Below, piece by piece: positions 53,270 through 64,000 of a stretch of 64,000 nucleotides of DNA. The translations under genes and the position numbers were made by a program. The DNA comes from Armigeres subalbatus (taxonomy: Eukaryota; Arthropoda; Insecta; Diptera; Culicidae), in assembly GCF_024139115.2 (NCBI RefSeq), contig NC_085140.1:158250452-158314451 (forward strand), written 5' to 3'. The first letter of the stretch is position 1, and the number at the start of each line of letters is the position of its first letter. The notes below the pieces were generated by a model that saw nothing but the letters and a program-made list of their open reading frames with translations, was not told the origin of the DNA and made no database searches.

Positions 53270-55625
53270 GGCTCTCGATGTTTTGACTGTGGACTCCATG
53301 GACTGTTTTGACTATTGGAGGCTTCCGAGCCTCTTGAAAGGAAGTTGTCAAGCATATTATTGGGAGGCTTCCGAGTTTCTCGAAGAGAGGCTTTCAAGCC
53401 TATTATTCGGAGCTTTTAAAAGGCGGCTTTTGAGTAACTTTAAAGGAGGCTTCTGAGCTTTTTGAAAGTATGCTTCCAAGCCTCTTGAAAGAAGAATTCC
53501 GCGCTTCTGCAAGTGAAGCTTCAAAGCCTCTTGAAAGGAGACTTACGAGCCTCTTGAAGGGAAGCTTCCAGGCCTCTTTAAAGGCGGCTTTCAAGCCCTT
53601 GAAAAGGTGCTTCAGAGCATCTTGATAGAAGGCTTCCGAGCCTATTTAAGGGAGGCTTCAGTGCCTCTTGAAAGCGGCTTTCGAGTCACTTAAAAGAAGG
53701 CTTCTGAGAATCTTGAAAGTACGCTTCAAAGCTTCTTAAAAGAAGAATTTTGTGCCTCTTGAAGGGAAGCTTCCGAGCCCCTTGAAAGGAGGCTTCCGTG
53801 TCCCTTGAAGGGATTCTTCCGAGCCTCTGTGAGGAACGCTTCCGAGCATTTTGAAGGCGGCTTTCAAGCCACCTGAAAGGAGGCTTTCGACCCATTTCTA
53901 AACAGCCTTAAAAAAGGCGTCTGAGCCTCTTAAAATGATTCTTCCACCCCTCTTGTAAGAAGAATTTCGAGCCTCTTAAAGGGAAGCTTCCGAGCGTCTT
54001 GAATGGAGATTTACGAGCTTCTTGGAAGGAGGCTAACGAGCTTCTTGAAATGACCTTTCTGAGCCTCTTGAAAGTAGGCATACACGCGTTTTGAAAAAAG
54101 GCCTCCAAGCCTCTCAAAAGGAGGTTTTCAAGAATCTTGAAGGGAGGCTTTCGAGCCTCTTGAAAGACGAATTCCAAGCTTATTCAAGGGAAGCTTCCGA
54201 GCTACTTGAAGCAGCCATTCGAGCCTCCTGAAAGCAGCCTTCCGATCTTCTTGTAAGTAGGCTACTGCGTCTTTTGAAAGTAAGTGGCTTCTGAGCATCT
54301 TAAAAGGACGTTTCTGAGCCTCTTGAAAGTATGCTTCCAAGCCTCTTGAAAAAAGAATTCCGAGCCTCTTGAAGGGAGGCTTCCGAATCTCTTGATAGGT
54401 GGCTGCTGGGACTCTTGAAAGGAGGCCTTTGAGCCTATATAAAGGAGGCTTCCGAAGGAAAGCTTCCGAGCCTCTCAAAAGAAGGCTTACGAGCCTCTTG
54501 AAAGAATGGTTCCGAACCTTTTGAAGGACGCCTCCGAACCTCTTGAAAGGAATTTCGAGCAGTTTGAATGAAGGCTTCCGACAAGAGTAGAAGGATGCTT
54601 CAAATTTTCTAGCAACGAAGCAACTGAGTGTTTTTTTTTTGGAAAACAGCCTTCTTGTCTCTCAAATGGAGGCTTTCGTACCTTCAGGAAAGCTTCCGAG
54701 CCCCTTGAAAGGAGGCTTCCGTGTCCCTTGAAGGGATTCTTTCGAGCTTCTGTGAGGAACGCTTCCGAGCCTTTCGAAGGCGGCTTTCAAGCCACCTAAA
54801 AGGAGGTTTTCGACCCATTTTTAATCAGCCTTAAAAATGCGTCTGAGCCTCTTAAAATGATTCTTCCACCCCTCTTGTAAGAAGAATTTCGAGCCTCTTA
54901 AAGGGATGCTTCCGAGCGTCTTGAATGGAGATTTACGAGCTTCTTGGAAGGAGGCTAACGAGCCTCTTGAAATGACCTTTCTGAGCCTCTTGAAAGTAGG
55001 CATACGCGCGTTTTGAAAAAGGCCTCCAAGCCTCTTAAAAGGAGGTTTCCAAGAATCTTGAAGGGAGGCTTTCGAGCCTCTTGAAAGACAAATTCCAAGC
55101 TTATTCAAGGGAAGCTTCCGAGCTACTTGAAGCAGCCATTCGAGCCTCCTGAAAGCAGCCTTCCGATCTTCTTGTAAGTAGGCTGCTGCGGTCTTTTGAA
55201 AGTAAGTGGCTTCTAAGCATCTTAAACGAAGGTTTCTGAGCCTCTTGAAAGTATGCTTCCAAGCCTCTTGAAAGTATGCTTCCAAGCCTCTTGAAAAAAG
55301 AATTCCGAGCCTCTTGAAGGGAGGCTTCCGAATCTCTTGATAGGTGGCTGCTGGGACTCTTGAAAGGAGGCTTTTGAGCTTATATAAAGGAGGCTTCCGA
55401 AGGAAAGCTTCCGAGCCTCTCGAAAGGAGGCTTACGAGCCTCTTGAAAGAATGCTTCCGAACCTTTTGAAGGACGCCTCCGAACCTCTTGAAAGGAAGTT
55501 TCGAGCAGCTTGGATGAAGGCTTCCGAGAAGAGTAGAAGGATCCTTCAAAATTTCTAGCAACGAAGCAACTGAGCGTTTTTTTGGAAAACACCCTTCTTG
55601 CCTCTCCAATGGAGGCTTTCGTACC
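53270..55625. repeat. Tandem array of an about 22-bp GGCTTCCGAGCCTCTTGAAAG motif with a higher-order repeat of about 0.92-0.95 kb
   Basis: GGCTTCCGAGCCTCTTGAAA words recur every 22-24 bp with substitutions over 2.3 kb. The block 53770-54640 is repeated at 54693-55600: shared markers are CCCTTGAAGGGATTCTT, TTCTTGTAAGTAGGCT, AGCAACGAAGCAACTGAG. They are offset by 923 bp at the left and 946 bp at the right. Three 22-bp units equal 22 codons, so the minus strand stays open (up to 262 codons of KPPFKRLGxxxSRGxEAxFQ). This is best read as a minisatellite, not a gene. Confidence 0.88.
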
Positions 55626-58600
55626 TTCAGACTCTAGATTTTATTTCAGAAGCATGTTGTTAATATATGATTCAATATTTTGTTTCGAATAGGTAGATTA
55701 CGTTGAATATTTTTAAATATTTTTCATACAACGTTTTATCCGTTTGACAAAAGACAAAAGACTGTACAGATCTTTATATACTGTGCTGGTTTTGCAGGGC
55801 AATATTAGATAGGCTTTGATTAACTATTGATTAATCACAATGAAAATTAAGAACAAGTTTCGAAATCAAAAAATTACACAATTATCAAAATTTGATCAAT
55901 AAGTTTTGATTCCAATTGCAATACATCCGCCATTACGCATTCTTGTGTGAAGTATCCCCTGGGGCCAGCGAAGGTACCCCAGGTTGAGAACCGCTGCTTA
56001 AGGTAAACGTTATAATGTTAACATTGATATTCACCCGTCCACGCTGTGATTGATAATAGATTCTTGGAATTATCCACCGCAAGGAAAGGAATGCAAAAGG
56101 GAAGCCGGCTTAACAATATCACAATTTCGAACACAATGCGCCAGTTGCAATGTATCTTATCTCTGTTCCCCCATTGGTTCCGACGTTACGTAGCCTCATT
56201 TCTTCCCACTATCGCCATGTCCACTTGCTGCTGCGATGCGTCTTACCTGCCTTTGGCAAATGTCTTCAAACCAACCTCTGCTGTCGAAGGAAGTATGGCA
56301 TTCAAAGGAAACAACCATCATTGTCATTGTAGTCGGCGGCGCCCTGATGTGGAATCGTTAATCCTCCCAAGAGGCTTAATCCTACCTTCTTATTTGGCTT
56401 CTCTTGGGTGTCGTTGCTGCCAGCGCACTAGAGCCTAGGTCGAATATAATGCCAACATTGTTGTGGAAATAGCTTAGATTTTACTTCACTGCACTGTCGA
56501 AGCTGTGATATGATGCATACTTTGACATTCGAGTTTTGTGAGCAAGGTCTCCGAAGTCCGATATTTGATAGGCTATGCTTATCAGTTTACGTTGGATCGG
56601 TTTCCTTCATCAAATGCATGTTGAGTGCGAATACGTTCAGCTTTCGAATTTTGAATGAAACCAATAAATACGATTTTGCGTTAACCGTCAGCTCACCACC
56701 CCGTTTATAAAATCATGGTGTTGTCTTTTTTATTCATAATTTATAAATGGGCCGGAAAAGAGCGATATTATATTGCCAAACTTCTTGTGGACGTCACAGA
56801 TGTAAAATGCTCAACTGTGAATGCGACGGAGAGGATAAAAATAGATTTTTGTTTGCATTGCTGATGTGCGAATGGAGAAAGTTTTATTGGTGATTTGTTT
56901 TTAATTAAATAAATCATGACAGACTATCAGCTGACAAACATCTGACGAACTTATTCTTATCTGCATGTTTTCGCAAAGAAATAATGTCAATGTTATTGAT
57001 TTATATTTAACGACAATTTTGGTGGGGTGTGTTTGAGAATATATAATCTAAAGTTGGGGCTTCTTTCTGTTTTTTTACATTTTGACTATATAAACAATCG
57101 AATAAAGCTTTGGTTGTTTAGTAATCAAAAATCATATTTTCTATACTGCCATAAACTGATGACGTTATGTTATGTTACATGCTCTAAAGTTACGGATGGG
57201 TTCCTGACACAGGCTGAAAACCCAAAAATACAAACATTATTTTGTCAAAAATCCTACGTAAAGGTGTGTGCCCCTCGAAAATCTACGATGCAGCTGCTAG
57301 CTGAAATTGATCATAAACATTGCGGCTTTAGAGAGATGTGACGAAATGCAAGTCTCCTGGGAATATCTGCCCATACCATAGTTAGAAGATTGTGCAGTGC
57401 CTATGATTCACTTTTTGTGATTCAGTGGTATGAGGCATTTACACAAGCTCTGTTGATGTCTAATAGATGTTCAGACCAAATTTGAGTTCGATAGTTTTTA
57501 GAAAACCGCATATTTATACAAATTCTACGAATGAAGTAAGCCTCCAACAAAATAAATCATTACATGCCATCCGGCATCACTTGTGACAAAACGTTTCGAG
57601 AACGATGAATCGATAAAACGAACCAGGCTCTTCAAAACTCGTTCAAGTTGCCGTTCGTACACATGGACGGAAATGGTCGTCTATCCATGCGTGATGTTAT
57701 CAAGCGTACGCCGAGGAATGAAGCGCAACAAGAGAGAAAAGCGTCTTTACGCAATGCCATTCGGCAGGAATAAGTGCATCCCACATTCAGCATCACACCG
57801 CAGAACGCTGTGCTCGTTCGTTTATACTTTGTTGAAGCACATCTTTTCGCAACTGGATTTCACCCCGGTCGGCAGGAATTTCATTCACCTCCTCTTGTGA
57901 TTCCGGAAGATTGCTCCATGTGGCCCAGTGGTTTGAGACTGGTGCATTACAGCTCTCCGTTTTCTCCCCCTTGTCAAGGTTAGACCTGACAAGATGGAAA
58001 CATATTAGTTTCTTTACTTTTGATTTTGATTCATTTAGAGTCTTTACGCATTTTAGCGCAACGAACTAAACTAAGTCATTATGTCGCCGAATGTCGCATT
58101 AATTTTGCGATATATATTAAAACCAAATTATAACTGTACCTTATTTGTAACTACTGTCGTATTTACATTATCTAAACTTGAGATTCTAAAGACACAACTA
58201 GTAAACAAATTTAAAAGAAAAATCATCCCAAACATGCGCCAGTCTAATCTCAGCGTTCATTCCTAGTATAGGTTCTACTGCGACTCTGAGTAGGTATCGT
58301 ATCGCTTTTGTGTAACAGAGCCATATCGATGCAATACGTACTCCAATAGAGAACACACCGAGATGCCGGAATGAATGGATAAAAATGTGAACAAATTTAA
58401 CGCACCGTTTAGCAGTGGAGTTTACAGCAATCTGTGCCAGTGTGATGATGCGAGGTGGAGAGAAAAATAAACGATGGTCTCCGAAAAGGAACAGTTTGAG
58501 TGATACGAGCTGCGTATGATAAGCCTTTCTCACGTTGCCATTCATTTCCGTATATTTTTTGTAGACCTTTATTACATAGTTCTACTAAACTCTATAATAC

Positions 58601-58660
58601 AAACTGGCATAAAGATGATGTTTCCAAAATTATTTCTAATAATGATCTAAATGTGTAATC
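55626..58660. other. Long stretch without a recognised gene
   Basis: Frames at 56046-56438 (130 codons), 57027-57341 and 57583-57983 lack domains and splice logic. The 57.6-58.0 kb segment is less AT-rich and may be a decayed coding remnant. No TSD-bounded element was found. Confidence 0.35.
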
Positions 58661-58699
58661 GATAGTGCGAAACATTTATAACCTCAAGTTTTTTTTTAC

Positions 58700-60130
58700 T
58701 TATGAATCCTGTACACCTCCGGTGGTGCAAAGGGCCGACTTGAAAGATCTCCATCTTGAGAGTTGCACAACTATCGCTTTAACCTGTTGCCAGGTTAGAT
58801 TTCGGTCGACTTCTTTTATTTCTTCATTGAGGCTTTGCCGCCAAGAGCCTCTGCTGCGATGTCCCGCTGGGTTCCAGTCTAATGCTTGTTTACAGATCTC
58901 GTTTCCGTGTAGAGTGTGGCCGACCCAGCCCACTTTCGATCCCGAATTTCTGTTGTTATTGGCCTCTGGTGACAACGACGATGACGCTCGTTTTTGAGAT
59001 CCAGTTGTGAGGCCACCAGGCCCGAATTATTTATCGCAGGCATCTGTTGATGAACACTTGCAGCCGTTGAGTGTTCTTCACTGATACATACCATGTTTCG
59101 CTAGCGTATAACAGCACAGATTTCACGTTAGAGTTGAAAATTCATATTTTGCTGCGTTCACTTATCTGCCATCTGTTTTTCCAGATATTTCTTAAACTCG
59201 CAAAGGCAGCCCTTGCTTTCTTGATCCGTGCGCCTATGTCGATCTTGGTACCGCCGTCTGACGCCATTTGGCTACCAAGATATTGGAAGCTTTCAACATT
59301 CTCCACTGGTTGCCCGGCTACTGCGAAACTGGAAGGAGTCACCGTGTTTACATCCAACGATTTGGTTTTGTTGACGTTGATGACTAAATCTACCGAAGAG
59401 GAGCGCTCGGCAAGGTCGTTGAGCTTACTCTGCATATCAGAGCGCCGTTGCGCGAGGAGTGCAACGTCATCAGCCAATTCGAAGTCGTTTGGGTGCTCCA
59501 TAGTTATAGGCTGCCATAACAGCCCGCGGTTTGGTTCACGGTCAATCGCATCTACCAGAATCTCGTCGATTACGATGAGGAACAGTAACGGTGATAGAAT
59601 ACATCCTTGCCTCACACCAGATACGATCCCATTGTGCAGCACTCTACACGAGAAGTCCTGATACTGTGCCTCGATGTGGTCGATGATTTTCTCAGGAACC
59701 TCCTTGCGTCTCAGCGTGATTGAGACGGTCGAAAGCTTTTTCGTAGTCAATGAATACCAAGTAAAAAAGTTGTTCGAAGTGCTCGAACCAGCGTTTCAGC
59801 TCGTCAGTTGGGTCGGTCAATAACTGATCATTCGCGTCTTTCACAGGCATCGTTGCATTCATCTTCGCCCCGCTTAATCGTCGTGAGATATCGTACAGGA
59901 GGCGAATGTCCCCGGTTGCGGCGGCTCTCTCTCCTTCGTCGGCCAGAGAGTCTGCCCACGCTCGCTTGTCCCGTCGACATGATCGTTTTACTTCCTTCTC
60001 AAGAGCCGAGTATCGTTGACAGGCTAAGACTTTGGCTCCTCTGGTTTTTGATCGCTCTATCGCGGCTTTGGCTTCTCTTCGTTCCTCTATCTTCCTCCAG
60101 GTCTCATCGGTGATCCATTGTTTTCTCTAG
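58700..60130 (-). mobile_element. LINE fragment (RTE-like), RT and C-terminus, minus strand
   Basis: From about 59750 leftward: FSCRVLHNGIVSGVRQGCIL, SPLLFLIVIDEILVDAIDRE, MEHPNDFELADDVALLAQRR (the catalytic box is LADD), INVNKTKSLDVNTVTPSSFA, ESFQYLGSQMASDGGTKIDI. The C-terminal part (58975-58700) shows VGWVGHTLHGNEICKQALDW and WRSFKSALCTTGGVQ. Upstream (60130-59750) is a degenerate RT N-terminal region. The 5' end with the endonuclease is missing. Small frameshifts are present. Clade is inferred from overall architecture. Confidence 0.75.
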
Positions 60131-60479
60131 ATGCGTAGTTCGCCCAGATTGTTCTCACTGGTTGCCACTTGAAAATCTTCCGGAAGAATGGTAGACATTT
60201 CGTTCAAATAAAAATGCGGGATTGTCCATAGGCTAAGTACATCAATTTGAGGGCATCAGGTGGTCGAAAATCAAAAATCGACATTCTCGGATTCGTAATT
60301 CAAGTTGGCCTAGTATAAGCTAATGTAACATGAGGAAAAATAGGTGGCAAAATTTTGAAATAGGGCCCGATGAAAAAATAGTTTTCTTCATACAGAAAGT
60401 TTCATAAAAAAGTTTTTCAAAGTTTCGCCTAGGGACTACCACTACGTCTTTCTTTGGACTTTTCAGAAGGGATTAAAAC
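60131..60479. other. Spacer between the inverted LINE fragments
   Basis: AT-rich, no ORF or repeat recognised. Confidence 0.3.
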
Positions 60480-60930
60480 AAAATCTGTGCTGTTATACGC
60501 TAGCGAAACATGGTGTGTATCAGTGGAGAACACTCAACGACTGCAGGTGCTCATCAACAGATGCGGTACATAATTCTGGCCTGGTGGCCTCACAACTGGA
60601 TCTCAAACAACGATCACCATCGACGTTGTCACCAGAGGCCGATAACAACAGAAATTCGGGATCGGAAGTAAGATTGGGTCGGCCATACCTTATGTAGAGG
60701 CGGAAATGAAATATGTTACCAAGCATTAGACTAGAACCCAGCGAGACATCGCAGCAGAGGCAGACCCAGAGGCTCATGGCGGCGAAGCCTCAATGAAGAA
60801 ATAAAAGAAGTCGACCGAAATCTAACCTGGCAAAAGGTTAAAGCTGGACATAGCTGGACATCGCTCACGATGGAGATCTTTCAAGTCGGCCCTTTGCACC
60901 ACTGGAGGTGTACAGAAGACTGGACCAGCG
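60480..60930 (+). mobile_element. LINE C-terminal fragment, inverted copy of the 58.7-59.1 kb sequence
   Basis: Reads SVLLYASETWCVSVENTQRL, then degenerate zinc-finger-like C-terminal text ending RWRSFKSALCTTGGVQ. It is the plus-strand counterpart of 58725-59120, with several stops and a collapsed segment near 60835-60865. Confidence 0.75.
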
Positions 60931-61041
60931 TTGTATGGGGAGAAAAAAAAGTTGTTGAATTCTGTGAGACACCCCCCAGGATTGTGCATTAGGGTAAACA
61001 ATTTATTCTCTAAAAATTTCAGCCTGATCGGTTATTGCATA

Positions 61042-61173
61042 AGGGGCCGTACACTAATTGCGTAAGCAATTTTTCTGGGTTTTTCATAATTATGCATGTT
61101 ACTACAAAACGCGACGATTGGGATGGTTCATAAATCACTACATTTTACGTAACGTATTTTATGGATTTCCCCT
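61042..61173. mobile_element. Diverged MITE of the GGGGCCGTACAC family
   Basis: AGGGGCCGTACACTAATTGC and a right end ACGTAACGTATTTTATGGAT..CCCCTA, with a poorer match between ends than at 37712. Probable TTA/TAA target context. Confidence 0.5.
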
Positions 61174-61343
61174 ATAGATGTTATGGGAATGAAAAGCTTC
61201 AATGTTGCCCTAAACTGTTACTGTCGTTGCGACTCTATTGACTCCATTGACGCTTCCTTACCAAAGCGACAAACTGTCAGCGATAGCAACAGTCTCATCG
61301 AGATGGTTTAGAGGAAGCTTTATTATGATTCGTAATTATATGA

Positions 61344-61618
61344 GTGCGGTAAGACGCGCGGCTACAAAGCAAGACCATGCTGAGGGTGGCTGGGTTCGAT
61401 TCCCGGTGCCGGTCTAGACAATTTTCGAATTGGAAATTGTCTCGACTTCCCTGGGCATAAAAGTATCATCGTGTTAGCCTCATGATATACGAATGCAAAA
61501 ATGGTAACCTGGCTTAGAAACCTCGCAGTTAAGAACTGTGGAAGTGCTCAATGAACACTAAGCTGCGAGGCGGCTCTGTCCCAGTGTGGGGATGTAATGC
61601 CAATAAGACGATAAGACG
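61344..61618 (+). mobile_element. Feilai-like SINE lacking its first bases, uninterrupted
   Basis: GTGCGGTAAGACGCGCGGCT.., B box GGGTTCGATTCCC, the GGAAATTGTC module, AACCTCGCAGTTAAGAACTG and GTAATGCCAATAAGACG. It serves as the empty-site reference for the MITE-split copy at 43.75 kb. Confidence 0.8.
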
Positions 61619-62100
61619 AAGTTATATGAGTACATAACATTAAAATGAGTACAAGTTACAAGTTTTGTAACTTAATCGGGCTCGCTGTACCACTGATGAT
61701 GCTTGCAAAACTCTGTAGTGGAATTCAACTGTTTCTTTTCACTAACTTATGTTTTTTGCTGGATAGCGATGTTATATGTTAATGTTATTTATATCTGTGG
61801 AAATAATCGGATCGTTTATTGTTTGCCAAATCTGATTAAAATTGATCATTATTAATTATCTTAAAGATAAATCGTCTAGCTCAAACCTTTGTAGGGGTAT
61901 GTGGCGGGACCATCATCATCATCATCATCATCAGTATAAAGATAACAAAAAAGCTTATTTCGAAGATGTAAAAAAGAATTTTTCTAAGTTTTTTTTTTAA
62001 ATTTTATTGCCTTTAGAATTGTTTTTGCCTTTCTCGTACACCATGGTTATAAATCCGAAAAAGCTATAGTCCGCTCCAAAAATTTTGATGGGAGGCCAGG
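61619..62100. other. Unassigned sequence
   Basis: AT-rich; includes the (CAT)n run below. No gene recognised. Confidence 0.3.
61911..61933 (+). repeat. (CAT)n microsatellite
   Basis: An uninterrupted CAT repeat of about eight units. Confidence 0.95.
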
Positions 62101-62334
62101 ATGGACAACTTTCATATACCGATTACCTTAGCTCGACGAATTGATGTAATGTCTGTAGATAAAGCCTTTAAATCTAAATCATTGGATGGCGACCTAATCA
62201 CACTTGCAACTAGCGTGGAGCTGATCTCTGACCAAAAAGTGCGACGTGGGAAAATATCTTTGGCAACATGGCCACTAGATCCCCTTCTATTCAATAAAAA
62301 TGTGGAAATTGTTCTTCAGGAAACTAAAGAATAG
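62101..62334 (+). CDS. Unrecognised small ORF, 77 codons
   Basis: ATG at 62101 opens MDNFHIPITLARRIDVMSVD and ends VEIVLQETKE. Composition is protein-like (charged and hydrophobic alternation, no low complexity) in otherwise AT-rich DNA just before a degenerate repeat tract. No domain, signal peptide or TM is seen, and no splice partner was found. It may be a real microprotein, an exon fragment, or a chance frame. I assign no function. Confidence 0.25.
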   Translation: MDNFHIPITLARRIDVMSVDKAFKSKSLDGDLITLATSVELISDQKVRRGKISLATWPLDPLLFNKNVEIVLQETKE

Positions 62335-62389
62335 CTTCTAGAATGACCCCTGGAATTGCTATTACATTTTTTTTCGTATTTCAGTCTGA

Positions 62390-64000
62390 AATTATTTCAT
62401 AACTTTATATGAAATTTGTTTGGAAATTCAAAAATATTTTTGTCTAAAAATTCCTTATGAACTTCATTTGAAGAAACTCCTTATTTAAGAATTTCTCGTA
62501 GATTTGTTTCAGAAGAGTATATAGAAGAGTATCAAGGAGTCTCTCTGAGAATTTCTCCAGGAAATCCATCGGAGAATCCATCAAGAATTTATCCAAAAAA
62601 TCCTCCTGGGACTCAAACCAGGAACTTTATCGCGATTTGCTTCAGAAATTACTTTCAGAAATTCTCTGGGAAATCCTTTTGGAACTCCTTCGAATACTGC
62701 TTCAAAAATTTCTTACGAAATTCTTCTTGAAAAAAGAACTTCCCGGAGTAATTCTTGGAGGAAATTACGGAATTTTAGGAATTCTTGAAAAAAATTTCGG
62801 GGGAACTTATAAAGAAGGAGTTCTTGAAATAATTTCCGGGGAAATTCTTGCCGAAATTTTTGGTAGAATTCATGGAGGAATTACTGGAAGGAAAAGGGGA
62901 AGATTTTCTAGAAGAATGTCCAAGGTTATTGTTTTAAGATATTGCTGCGAATTCCCGGAATAAATTCTCGGGAAATCCTGAAGGACTTTTTTGATGATTT
63001 TTTATAGAAATTTGGGTCCAAGTACCCGCAGAAACCTTGAAAATTCCGGCAGGATCTTCCGGAAAAAATATTTAAATAATTTCTAGAGGAATTTCAAGGA
63101 GAATTTTTGGAAGTAGATGAATTGCAGAAAAATTTCCAGGAGAATTTCCGAAGAAAAAATCCCTGGATTCCCTGTAGCATTCTTGGAGGAATTCTCGGAA
63201 GAGTTTCCGGAGCGCGAGTAGGAGGCTATCGAGCATTTCCACGTTAGCTGCTGAAGAAATTCAAAGGGAATCTCTGGAAAGACCTCGAAGTAATTAATGA
63301 AGAAAGCTTGGTGGAATTTCTGGAGTAACTCCAGAAAGAATATCAGTTACATGGGAATTTCTGGGAAAGGAGACGTAGATATTTCTAAGAGAATTCCTGA
63401 AAGAATTATTGAAGAAATCACCGATGTTCGGAGGAATTTTTGGAAGAATGCAAGGAAAAATATTCTGGGGAAATTTGACTAGCGCACTCCTATGAGTCCT
63501 TACCAAATTTTAGGAGGAATTCCTGGTAGAACTTCAATAAGAATTTGTGGAGAAACTTGCTGAGGAACTCCTAGAGGAACTTTCGGAGGAACTTCTAGAG
63601 GAACTACCGCAGGAATTCCTGGAAGAACTTCGGGAGGAATACCTCGAGAAGCTTGCGGAAGATCTCCTGGAAGAACTTACGGTAGAATTCCTAGAGTAAC
63701 TTCTGGGGGAACATGCGGAGGAACTTCTGGAAGAATTTTCGGAGAAACTCTCTGAGGAATTCCTAGAGAAACTTACGGAGAAATTCCTGGAAGAATTCTG
63801 GAAAATTTCTTATGCACGACATTTATTCACCCCGCCGCAAATCATTAGCGAAATGATCTATCACGCTACCGCGGATAAGTCCTGAAAAAGAAATCCTATA
63901 TGGACTTTTCGAACAAACTTCAATCGTATCCCTGAAAAAGCCCTTGGGAGCTGTTGTTCCAGGATGACGTCCAGTAAGACGTCTTAGAGGAATCTTAGAA
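62390..64000. repeat. Degenerate GGAATTyCTGGAaGAA periodic repeat tract
   Basis: Words such as GGAATTCCTGGAAGAA, GAGGAACTTCTAGAGG and GGAAATTCTTG recur throughout at roughly 25-35 bp spacing, most regular in 63.5-63.8 kb (GGAACTTyyrGAGGAAyT). It continues beyond the window. Frames at 62637-62963 and 63294-63506 are products of the repeat. Confidence 0.75.

Noticed and set aside
53403..55609. Several minus-strand proteins rich in FKRLG/EAxFQ repeats
   Set aside because: The frame stays open only because a 22-bp minisatellite has a 66-bp codon period; there is no domain or splice evidence.
53270..55625. CRISPR-like array
   Set aside because: The repeats are contiguous, variable and lack unique spacers; the genome is eukaryotic.
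56046..56438. 130-codon ORF as a gene
   Set aside because: Cys/His/Ser-rich without a recognisable motif, no splice sites or repeats, and typical chance length.
57583..57983. Overlapping ORFs as a coding gene
   Set aside because: Frames overlap and end in stops; at most a decayed remnant, too weak to list as a gene.

Overview
This 64 kb window is a stretch of mosquito nuclear genome, most likely an Aedes (Ae. aegypti or a close relative). The evidence is short metazoan introns, insect-type genes and an overwhelming load of mosquito-style mobile DNA: RTE and Jockey LINEs, Ty3/gypsy, Feilai-like tRNA-derived SINEs, and MITEs whose target-site duplications (TSDs) can still be read. The species call is inferred from repeat content and is not proven.

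Four host genes can be supported. The 3' end of a p24/TMED cargo-receptor gene lies at 1-405 (+). An F-box/leucine-rich-repeat gene lies at 22959-24742 (-, two exons, 559 codons). SMIM12 (30327-30649, -, two exons, 87 aa) sits head to head with TAF2 (31006-35154, +, seven exons, 1253 aa). TAF2 encodes the M1-aminopeptidase-like TFIID subunit, and its first intron reads only as a rare AT-AC intron. A fifth, unidentified gene is suggested by a Gly/Ser-rich start exon near 49.27-49.80 kb, possibly with a 5'UTR exon near 42.1-43.0 kb.

The rest is layered repeats. From 0.7 to 6.1 kb there are a truncated RTE, hAT-like MITEs, a tRNA-like repeat and a decayed LINE. From about 6.1 to 22.3 kb lies one RTE copy split by three independent insertions: a Ty3/gypsy element (6626-13536; 267-bp LTRs, 5-bp TSD), a 420-bp hAT-like MITE (8-bp TSD), and a 7.4-kb TTA-flanked foldback DNA element. 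The foldback element was itself hit by a 4.4-kb Jockey LINE, which carries a 118-bp MITE inside ORF2. From 25 to 30 kb is a MITE field. From 35.3 to 41.4 kb are RTE and LINE pseudo-copies with MITEs. From 43.7 to 47.7 kb are a Feilai-like SINE containing a MITE and an RTE containing two palindromes, one of them perfect with 114-nt arms. From 53.3 to 55.6 kb is a tandem array of a roughly 22-bp motif with a higher-order repeat of about 0.92-0.95 kb. From 58.7 to 60.9 kb are inverted LINE fragments. From 62.4 to 64 kb is a degenerate GGAATTyC-type repeat tract.

No autonomous new system such as a CRISPR array, operon or defence island was found. The unusual content is the AT-AC intron in TAF2, the perfect palindrome carrying a retroposon-like TSD, the 27-codon repeats in the gypsy leader, and several MITE families whose empty target sites can be reconstructed from the window.
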